Both the position numbers and the translations under genes were made by a program. The notes under the pieces were generated by a model, which saw only the letters and a list, made by a program, of their open reading frames with translations, was not told the DNA's origin and searched no databases. From assembly GCA_028717505.1 (NCBI GenBank), contig JAQUNQ010000032.1, positions 1-11,107 of the forward strand: a stretch of DNA of 11,107 nucleotides. Direction: 5' to 3'. This DNA comes from Candidatus Peribacteraceae bacterium. GTDB taxonomy: Bacteria > Patescibacteriota > Gracilibacteria > Peribacterales > Peribacteraceae. Positions 1-4,511 of this stretch are shown one piece after another (the stretch's first letter is position 1; each line of letters starts with the position of its first letter).

Positions 1-1
1 C

Positions 2-913
2 TGGCTGAAGTTCAAGAACGCCATCGGCGTGGGGGCCTACCTGAACCGCACCGTGCAGGCGGTGTACGAGCCGGGGTCGGTGCTCAAGCCGATCACCATG
101 TCCATCGCCGTCGATCAGGGCGAGGTGACGCCGAACGACATCTACGATGACAACGCACCCGTGAAGGTGGACGAGTACACCATCAAGAACGCGCTCGAGA
201 TCAACTATGGCAAGGTGACGATGACCAACTGTCTCGAGTTCTCCATCAACACGTGCATGACGAGCGTCTCCATGAAGCTCGGCCGCAAGCTCTTCTACCG
301 CGCGCTCGACCGCTTCGGCTTCGGGCACATCTCCGGCGTGGAGCTGGAAGACGAACTCCCCGGGGAGATCCTTCCGTGGAAGAACTGGAGCAACTCCCTC
401 CTCGCGACGGCGGCCTTCGGACAGGGCATCTCGTCGACGCCCCTCCAGGTCGCTGTGGCATACGGCGCCATCGCGAACGGGGGCAAGCTCATGAAGCCGA
501 CGATCATCGATCGCATCCTCCGCAACGACGGCACCGTGGAGCGGACGCAGCCGCACGTCATCGATCAGGTCATCACGCCGGAGACTTCCGCCACCCTGAC
601 GGCGATGCTCGTGAGCACGGCGGCGCGGGGCTACGGAAAGTCAGCGAGTGTCCCCGGGCATCGCGTGGCAGGGAAGACGGGGACGAGCCAGATCGCCGGA
701 CCCGGCGGCCGCTACGAGACGGGCACCGGTTCGGTGGTCACGTCCTTCGGCGGGTTCGCGCCCGTGGATGATCCGCGCTTCGTCATTCTCGTGAAGTTCG
801 ACCGGCCGAAGGCCAAGGGTCTCGAGCTCGGCGTGCAGTCCGCGGCGCCGGTCTTCAAGGAGATCGCGGCATTCCTCTTCCAATATTACGGAATTCCGCC
901 GGATGAAGAATAG
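2..913 (+). CDS. ftsI: FtsI-type penicillin-binding protein (class B transpeptidase), C-terminal part, 5' end outside window
   Basis: This is a D,D-transpeptidase that cross-links peptidoglycan stem peptides on the outer face of the cytoplasmic membrane, normally at the division septum with FtsW. The frame is open from base 2, so the N-terminal membrane anchor and dimerisation domain lie outside the window. All three active-site motifs of the family are visible: EPGSVLKP, with the acylated Ser at 77-79 and Lys at 86-88; FSINTC, the SxN motif, with Ser at 242-244 and Asn at 248-250; and GKTGTS, the KTG motif at 674-682. The stretch FGQGISSTPLQVAVAYGAIA is the classic FtsI signature between SxN and KTG. 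The gene ends in TAG shortly after a typical transpeptidase C-terminus. The next gene is convergent glmS, not a dcw-cluster member. A PBP2/elongation or SpoVD-like paralogue cannot be excluded without the N-terminus. The family call is firm; the exact symbol is less so. Confidence 0.93.
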   Translation, partial: WLKFKNAIGVGAYLNRTVQAVYEPGSVLKPITMSIAVDQGEVTPNDIYDDNAPVKVDEYTIKNALEINYGKVTMTNCLEFSINTCMTSVSMKLGRKLFYRALDRFGFGHISGVELEDELPGEILPWKNWSNSLLATAAFGQGISSTPLQVAVAYGAIANGGKLMKPTIIDRILRNDGTVERTQPHVIDQVITPETSATLTAMLVSTAARGYGKSASVPGHRVAGKTGTSQIAGPGGRYETGTGSVVTSFGGFAPVDDPRFVILVKFDRPKAKGLELGVQSAAPVFKEIAAFLFQYYGIPPDEE

Positions 914-942
914 CGTTGAAGGGTCACCTGCGGTGCCCCTCC

Positions 943-976
943 CACCCCTCGACAAGCTCGGGGTGCCCTGAGCGAC
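943..976. repeat. REP-like palindromic element, copy 1 (CACCCC...GGGGTG plus half unit)
   Basis: CACCCC (943-948) pairs with GGGGTG (960-965) around the core TCGACAAGCTC. It is followed by TGCCCTGAGCGAC, which matches the strand-reversed form of the repeat at 1489-1516 (TGCCCTGAGCG). Elements of the form CCCTTCGACNNGCTCAGGG are common dispersed intergenic palindromes in many bacterial genomes. This copy sits 30 bases after the ftsI stop and could act in RNA 3'-end protection or termination, but no function is demonstrated. Confidence 0.55.
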
Positions 977-1036
977 GAACGAAGAGAGGAGCCGAATGGG
1001 CACGAACCCACCCTTCCCTTTAAAGGTGTCGCTCCA

Positions 1037-1054
1037 GTCCCGCGGCTGCGGGAC
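1037..1054. repeat. Perfect 7-bp stem-loop GTCCCGC/GCGGGAC
   Basis: GTCCCGC (1037-1043) and GCGGGAC (1048-1054) are exact complements around a four-base GGCT loop. An A-T pair at 1036/1055 extends the stem to 8 bp. It lies 123 bases after the ftsI stop. It is GC-rich like a terminator stem, but TCGCG follows it rather than a T-run, so it is at most an atypical terminator. Confidence 0.55.
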
Positions 1055-1093
1055 TTCGCGATGGTTATTGTATGCAGTGCGATAGTGCGTTGG

Positions 1094-1110
1094 CCCCGCG
1101 TGCCACGGGG
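1094..1110. repeat. Short GC stem-loop CCCCG/CGGGG
   Basis: CCCCG (1094-1098) pairs with CGGGG (1106-1110) over a seven-base loop. It is short and could be chance in GC-rich DNA, but it sits in a run of stems between 1037 and 1385. Confidence 0.35.
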
Positions 1111-1122
1111 GGTGAAGGGGGA

Positions 1123-1195
1123 GGCCCTGTCCGCAGACGTTTGCCGACGAATCGGTTCCGAATCCTTGTAGGAACCGATGAGGAGGCACAGGGCC
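1123..1195. repeat. Nested double stem: 8-bp outer and 9-bp inner, possible structured RNA
   Basis: The outer arms GGCCCTGT (1123-1130) and ACAGGGCC (1188-1195) are perfect complements. Inside them, ATCGGTTCC (1151-1159) and GGAACCGAT (1171-1179) form a perfect 9-bp stem with an 11-base loop. Two nested perfect stems of this length, separated by an asymmetric internal loop of 20 and 8 bases, are more than expected by chance. They would fold into one extended hairpin if transcribed. No known RNA family was recognised, so this may be a small RNA, an extended 3' UTR element or a mobile-repeat remnant. Confidence 0.5.
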
Positions 1196-1232
1196 GAGTG
1201 GAGGGGCTTTGGCGCGCGGTGCGCTCTCTTTG

Positions 1233-1265
1233 CTTCTTTCTCTGTCGGGCAGACAGAGAAAGAAG
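1233..1265. repeat. Perfect 14-bp inverted repeat, pyrimidine/purine arms, 5-base loop
   Basis: CTTCTTTCTCTGTC (1233-1246) and GACAGAGAAAGAAG (1252-1265) are exact reverse complements around GGGCA. The left arm is almost all pyrimidine and the right arm almost all purine. A second stem of the same design lies 33 bases further on. Neither strand continues with a T-run, so this is not a canonical terminator. It resembles dispersed intergenic palindromes more than a gene. Confidence 0.8.
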
Positions 1266-1298
1266 GAATCACAGGGCTTCCCCAGCGGAACGAGTGTT

Positions 1299-1332
1299 GC
1301 CCTTTCTTTGCCAAGCGCGGCAAAGAAAGGGC
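1299..1332. repeat. Perfect 14-bp inverted repeat, second copy of the same design, 6-base loop
   Basis: GCCCTTTCTTTGCC (1299-1312) and GGCAAAGAAAGGGC (1319-1332) are exact reverse complements around AAGCGC. It shares the CTTTCTTT-type pyrimidine arm with the stem at 1233-1265 but is not a simple duplicate of it. A further purine string, GAAAGAAAGC, follows at once, as if part of another unit. Confidence 0.8.
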
Positions 1333-1345
1333 GAAAGAAAGCGCT

Positions 1346-1385
1346 GCGCCGATGACCCCCTCCGCTATCGCCGCCACATCGGCGC
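1346..1385. repeat. Perfect 9-bp inverted repeat GCGCCGATG/CATCGGCGC
   Basis: GCGCCGATG (1346-1354) and CATCGGCGC (1377-1385) are exact complements separated by 22 bases. It is the last of the stems that crowd the centre of the convergent gap. Confidence 0.55.
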
Positions 1386-1488
1386 GTTTCCGGGATTTTG
1401 TAGGCTGTTTTTGTTTCCCGCTCTCGACGGGGCGGGTGCAATGTGGATGCCTATATATTTTTTGGTCGTTTATTTCACTGTCACTGAC

Positions 1489-1516
1489 TTTGCCCTTCGA
1501 CTGCGCTCAGGGCAAA
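1489..1516 (-). repeat. REP-like inverted repeat just after glmS, copy 2, possible 3'-end hairpin
   Basis: TTTGCCCT (1489-1496) and AGGGCAAA (1509-1516) are exact 8-bp complements around a 12-base core. The element starts five bases beyond the glmS stop on the minus strand. Its sequence (TTCGACTGCGCTC core) belongs to the same dispersed palindrome type as 943-976. Position suggests a role at the glmS mRNA 3' end, but no T-run follows the stem in the direction of glmS transcription, so it is not a standard intrinsic terminator. Confidence 0.6.
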
Positions 1517-1521
1517 ACTTA

Positions 1522-3297
1522 TCATTTCACCGTGACGGATTTTGCCAGATTCCGCGGCATATCCGGATCTTTCCCACGCTTCACGGCGAGGAAGTACGCG
1601 AGCACCTGAATCGGGATGATGTTCACGATGGCCTGCGCCGTATCGGTATCCGGCACCTTGATCCACTCGTCGAAGACCGCGTGCCGCTCGGGGGCGACGC
1701 CAATGATGAAGCCGCCGCGCGCCTTGAGCTCGATGGCGTTGTTGATGATGTCGGTGCGCACTTCGTCATTCCCCACGAGTGCGATGCAGGGCGTCCCCTC
1801 CTCGATGAGGGCGATGGGGCCGTGCTTCAGCTCGCCGCCGGCGAAGCCCTCCGCATGGACATAGCTCACCTCCTGAATCTTGATGGCGCTTTCGAGGGCC
1901 ATGGGGTAATTCCAGCTCTTCCCGATGATGTAGAGATCCTTGTCGTCCTTGATCTTCTCCGCGAGGCTCTCGATGAAGGAGGTGTAGCGCGGGTTCAACA
2001 TGTCGTTGATCGCCGCGGCGGTTTCGAGGAGGCGCGTGCGCCCCTTCGGGAGCTTGCCGATCATGGCGTACGCGATGAGCATGAGGACGGCCATCTGGCC
2101 GGTGAGTGCCTTGGTCGAGGCGACCGCGCGCTCGGGACCGGCGTTGATGTGCAGGGTGTAGTCCGCCTCGCGCGCGATGGTCGATCCTTCCGTGTTCACG
2201 ATCGCGAGCACCTTCGCCCCCTTGGACTTCGCCACCTTCATGGCCTCGAGCACGTCCGCGGTCTCCCCGCTCTGACTCACGACGATGAGGAGGCTCTGCG
2301 GCTTCAGGAAGCGGTGGAATAGCTTGAACTCGCTTGCCGGAGCGAAGTTCACGTGCTGCCCGGCGATGACGGAGAAGAAGTACTCTGCGGCCATGCAGGC
2401 CTTCGCCGCCGTGCCGCAGCCGCTGAGGAAGGTGCCCTGCGCGGCGCGGATGGCCTCCGCGAGCGTCTGGATCTCCCCCTCGTCCTGATTCACTGCCCGT
2501 GCGATGGAGTCCTTCTGCTCCATGATCTCCTTGAGCATGAAGTGCGCGTACTTTCCCTTCTGCACCTGCGCCGTCTCCCACGTGATCTCGATCTCGCGCT
2601 TCTCGCGCTCCGCGCCCGTCTTCAGGTCCGAGAAGAGGATGCTCCTGCCGTCCGTCACCACCATCTCGCCGTCGTCGAGGTACTGCACGGTGGAGGTGTG
2701 CTCGCGGAAGGCGGGGATGTCGGACGCGATGAAGTAGCCCTCGTGGTCCCCTACTCCGACGATGAGCGGGGAGCCGGTGCGCGCCGCGACGAGCGTGCCG
2801 GATTCCGCATGCATGGCGAGCACGGCGAAGCGCCCCTCGAATTTGAGGCAGGCCCGTCGCACGGCGGCAGCGAAGTCGCCGGTCGTCTTCATCTCCTCTT
2901 CAATGAGATGTGGGATCACCTCGGTATCCGTTTCCGAGAGGAAGCGGTGCCCCTTTGCGATGAGGTCCCTGCGAATCTCCTCGTAATTCTCCACGATGCC
3001 GTTATGCACCACAGCGATGGACCCGTTGCAGCTCAGGTGCGGGTGCGCGTTTTCCGTCGTCACGCCGCCGTGCGTGGCCCAGCGCGTGTGGGCGATGGCG
3101 AGATTTCCCTCCTTTGCGATCTTCGCCGCGTCCACGCAGCCGATCTTCCCGGTCTCCTTGCAAACGGCGATCTTCCTGCCTTCCTTCCACGCCACGCCCC
3201 ACGAGTCATAACCGCGGTATTCGAGGTTCTTGAGCCCCTCGATCACGAGGAAACCCGCGTCCCGCCGCCCCCCGACATATCCGATGATTCCGCACAT
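1522..3297 (-). CDS. glmS: Glutamine-fructose-6-phosphate aminotransferase (isomerizing), GlmS
   Basis: GlmS makes glucosamine-6-phosphate from fructose-6-phosphate and glutamine, the entry step to UDP-GlcNAc for peptidoglycan. The protein has 591 residues, close to the usual 600-610. The start is fixed by MCGIIGYVGG, because Cys2 must become the N-terminal nucleophile after Met removal; a 40-codon upstream extension of the frame is not coding. The glutaminase domain covers about 2-230, with YRGYDSWG at 27-34, HTRWATHG at 70-77, HNGIVENY at 98-105 and SETDTEVIPHL at 121-131. Two SIS sugar-isomerase domains follow, with SGCGTAAKA at 292-300, SQSGETADVLEA at 341-352, VASTKALTGQ at 392-401 and GGELKHGPIALI at 487-498. 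The C-terminus PRNLAKSVTV (581-590) is the conserved end. The gene is monocistronic in view, with its own promoter and no Shine-Dalgarno. No glmS ribozyme lies in the short leader. The call is essentially certain. Confidence 0.98.
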   Translation of the reverse strand: MCGIIGYVGGRRDAGFLVIEGLKNLEYRGYDSWGVAWKEGRKIAVCKETGKIGCVDAAKIAKEGNLAIAHTRWATHGGVTTENAHPHLSCNGSIAVVHNGIVENYEEIRRDLIAKGHRFLSETDTEVIPHLIEEEMKTTGDFAAAVRRACLKFEGRFAVLAMHAESGTLVAARTGSPLIVGVGDHEGYFIASDIPAFREHTSTVQYLDDGEMVVTDGRSILFSDLKTGAEREKREIEITWETAQVQKGKYAHFMLKEIMEQKDSIARAVNQDEGEIQTLAEAIRAAQGTFLSGCGTAAKACMAAEYFFSVIAGQHVNFAPASEFKLFHRFLKPQSLLIVVSQSGETADVLEAMKVAKSKGAKVLAIVNTEGSTIAREADYTLHINAGPERAVASTKALTGQMAVLMLIAYAMIGKLPKGRTRLLETAAAINDMLNPRYTSFIESLAEKIKDDKDLYIIGKSWNYPMALESAIKIQEVSYVHAEGFAGGELKHGPIALIEEGTPCIALVGNDEVRTDIINNAIELKARGGFIIGVAPERHAVFDEWIKVPDTDTAQAIVNIIPIQVLAYFLAVKRGKDPDMPRNLAKSVTVK

Positions 3298-3322
3298 TGA
3301 GAAATGGCTTGGGAATGCGAAA

Positions 3323-3350
3323 ATTCTACGCAAAAGCGGGGAGAAGTCAA
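3323..3350 (-). promoter_or_regulatory. glmS promoter (sigma70-type)
   Basis: On the minus strand TTGACT (3345-3350, 5 of 6 to consensus) and TAGAAT (3323-3328, 5 of 6) are separated by 16 bases. Transcription would start near 3316, giving a leader of about 19 bases before the ATG at 3297. That leader has no Shine-Dalgarno and is far too short for a glmS ribozyme or a riboswitch. Confidence 0.65.
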
Positions 3351-3399
3351 GGAAGCGCGGGCCCTCTTTTTTGAGTGATTCCCCCGCAGCGCGGCTCCA

Positions 3400-3414
3400 C
3401 GAAGATGATCTTCG
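3400..3414. promoter_or_regulatory. 15-base palindrome overlapping the rightward -35, candidate operator
   Basis: CGAAGAT (3400-3406), one central G, then ATCTTCG (3408-3414) form a perfect inverted repeat. Its right half overlaps the proposed -35 hexamer at 3411-3416, where a bound repressor would block RNA polymerase. No regulator gene is nearby, and the palindrome could be chance. Confidence 0.4.
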
Positions 3415-3439
3415 CATCGGCTCTTCTCTCCGCTATAAT
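3411..3439 (+). promoter_or_regulatory. Promoter of the three-gene unknown cluster
   Basis: The -10 is a perfect TATAAT (3434-3439), 17 bases after TTCGCA (3411-3416, 4 of 6 to TTGACA). Initiation 7-8 bases downstream falls at about 3446-3447, one or two bases before the ATG at 3448, so the mRNA is probably leaderless. This promoter is divergent from that of glmS. Confidence 0.65.
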
Positions 3440-3447
3440 AGAGGTAT

Positions 3448-3852
3448 ATGCAGACGCTCTTCCTGACAACTGAGGAACAGAAGGCCTTCTCCGCTGTTTC
3501 CGCCTCTCTCCGTGAGGGGTGGGCGGTTTCCGCGGAAACGCAGACGAGCTACGAGACGCAGGAAGTTCTGGAGATGCGCGCACAGATTTCGCCGCTCCGG
3601 AGGCATCCCAAAGTGAAGGAGCTCGTCGAGAAGGTGCAGGCGGGTACGCCGCCGGACAAGCTGAGTCTCCCGGAGCTCTCCGAGGAGGATATCGGCGAAT
3701 TCTTCTTCATGATCGGAGCCAAGGGAATTTCTCTCCTCATCGCTTCCCTCCTGAAGGAGGTGAAGACCGATGATGATGTGCGTCTCCTCGCCAATCTCGG
3801 CGAGATGCGCCACAAGCTTTTGGAGACGAACGCCTCCATTTCCTACGTCTAA
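3448..3852 (+). CDS. Hypothetical 134-aa helical protein, first gene of unknown cluster
   Basis: I do not recognise a family. The product is predicted to be mostly helical. Residues 11-66 are mixed charged helix. A Pro-containing acidic linker (68-82) follows, then a hydrophobic stretch at about 85-102 (FFFMIGAKGISLLIASLL) that could be a buried helix or a marginal membrane segment, and a final charged helix (103-128). There is no signal peptide. The ATG sits directly behind a strong -10 and the transcript is probably leaderless. GAGG at 3441-3444 is only three bases from the ATG and upstream of the likely transcription start, so it is unlikely to serve as a Shine-Dalgarno. The gene ends in TAA, 12 bases before the next start, which suggests co-transcription with the membrane protein and the giant gene. 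It is probably a real gene, given promoter, spacing and protein-like composition. Confidence 0.75.
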   Translation: MQTLFLTTEEQKAFSAVSASLREGWAVSAETQTSYETQEVLEMRAQISPLRRHPKVKELVEKVQAGTPPDKLSLPELSEEDIGEFFFMIGAKGISLLIASLLKEVKTDDDVRLLANLGEMRHKLLETNASISYV

Positions 3853-3864
3853 CCCCTTCTTCCC

Positions 3865-4473
3865 ATGGTCCGATCCGCAGCCACCAACGCAGGCCCCGAA
3901 TCCCCCCCCCGCGTCCCGACGTTTGAACGCAATGCTGATCTGCGTCGGTACATCGGCGAGGAGACGCTCACGGCGCTCGGGAAGGCGAAGAACAATACGG
4001 ACCGCCACCGCCTCCTCGTGGAGGCACTGCGCAAGGAGCATCCGGAGATGAACGGAGAAGCGGAGAAGGAGGCACGCAAGATTCTCGTGAACAAGCAGGA
4101 GCTGGAGCGCAAGGAGGGGTGGTTCAGCTGGATCGTGAAGGCGCCGTTCCGTGGTTTGGGGTGGGTCTGGAAGAAGACATTTGTGGAGCACCCCATTCTG
4201 ACGACATTGGTTCTCACTGTTGCTGGTGGGACGCTTGCCTGGTACTGGCTTTCAAAGGGTGCAGCGGGAGCCGCTGCGGCTCGCGGAGCGGCTGCGATGA
4301 AGGGGTTCCGCGACGCAGCGGAGGCCGCACGAGCCGCAGAAGCAGGCTCTGCTTTAGAAGGAGCTGGTTCAGCTCTCGGGGGCGCATCCAATATCCCGCT
4401 GGAAGGTGCGCAGGGACTTGAATCTGCAGGAGGCGCCTTCTTGGATCCTTCGCGGGTCATCAAGCCAAACTAG
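3865..4473 (+). CDS. Hypothetical 202-aa single-pass membrane protein with Ala/Gly-rich tail
   Basis: I do not recognise a family. The N-terminal part (about 20-84) is charged and helical. Residues 85-104 are rich in Trp/Phe and Lys/Arg, like an amphipathic segment at the membrane surface. One clear transmembrane helix follows at about 110-129 (ILTTLVLTVAGGTLAWYWLS). The positive charges before the helix favour a cytoplasmic N-terminus. After the helix lies a low-complexity tail of Ala, Gly, Ser and Glu (131-190), ending in DPSRVIKPN. There is no cleavable signal peptide. The ATG is 12 bases after the previous stop and is preceded by a pyrimidine string (CCCCTTCTTCCC), with no Shine-Dalgarno. 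TAG ends the gene 38 bases before the giant gene. The arrangement suggests a membrane anchor or partner for the giant protein; that is inference. Confidence 0.78.
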   Translation: MVRSAATNAGPESPPRVPTFERNADLRRYIGEETLTALGKAKNNTDRHRLLVEALRKEHPEMNGEAEKEARKILVNKQELERKEGWFSWIVKAPFRGLGWVWKKTFVEHPILTTLVLTVAGGTLAWYWLSKGAAGAAAARGAAAMKGFRDAAEAARAAEAGSALEGAGSALGGASNIPLEGAQGLESAGGAFLDPSRVIKPN

Positions 4474-4486
4474 GAAAAAATTTTTC
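4474..4486. promoter_or_regulatory. A6T5 palindrome in the gap before the giant gene
   Basis: G-A6-T5-C is a 13-base palindrome starting directly after the TAG of the membrane-protein gene, in an otherwise GC-rich region. Such A/T tracts bend DNA or act as UP elements, but I see no convincing -35/-10 pair before the ATG at 4512. It may simply be an AT-rich spacer. With no GC stem it is not an intrinsic terminator, so read-through into the giant gene is expected. Confidence 0.25.
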
Positions 4487-4511
4487 AAATACACAACCAC
4501 CACTGTCTTTT

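Larger units (their letters stand above)
914..1521. other. 608-base convergent intergenic region rich in inverted repeats, no gene seen
   Basis: This gap lies between the stops of ftsI (+) and glmS (-). Open frames crossing it have no recognisable protein content and run into the antisense of glmS or ftsI. The DNA holds a REP-like element, several separate stem-loops and one nested double stem, listed individually. None is followed on either strand by a T-run that would make a textbook Rho-independent terminator. No tRNA, rRNA, tmRNA or RNase P signature was recognised. Confidence 0.8.

Noticed and set aside
1151..1179. T-arm-like GGTTCCGAATCC, possible tRNA
   Set aside because: It has an extra base compared with a GGTTCGAATCC T-arm, and no acceptor, D- or anticodon stem can be placed around it. 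The 9-bp stem explains it better.
1233..1332. Rho-independent terminators for ftsI or glmS
   Set aside because: The stems are strong, but neither strand has a T-run after them, and they are more than 180 bases from the nearest stop.
1072..2322. 416-codon open frame on the plus strand
   Set aside because: It runs through the hairpin array and then antisense to glmS, whose identity is certain. The translation over glmS is low-complexity Arg/Asp/Leu.
3355..3386. GCGGG...CCCGC with a T6 run, possible terminator before the unknown cluster
   Set aside because: The T6 run is in the loop and not after the stem, and no gene ends upstream that would need termination there.
3298..3417. 40-codon N-terminal extension of GlmS
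   Set aside because: The catalytic Cys must be residue 2 after Met, and the extension would cover the glmS promoter at 3323-3350.
3441..3444. GAGG as Shine-Dalgarno for the gene at 3448
   Set aside because: Its spacing to the ATG is only three bases, and it lies upstream of the predicted transcription start.
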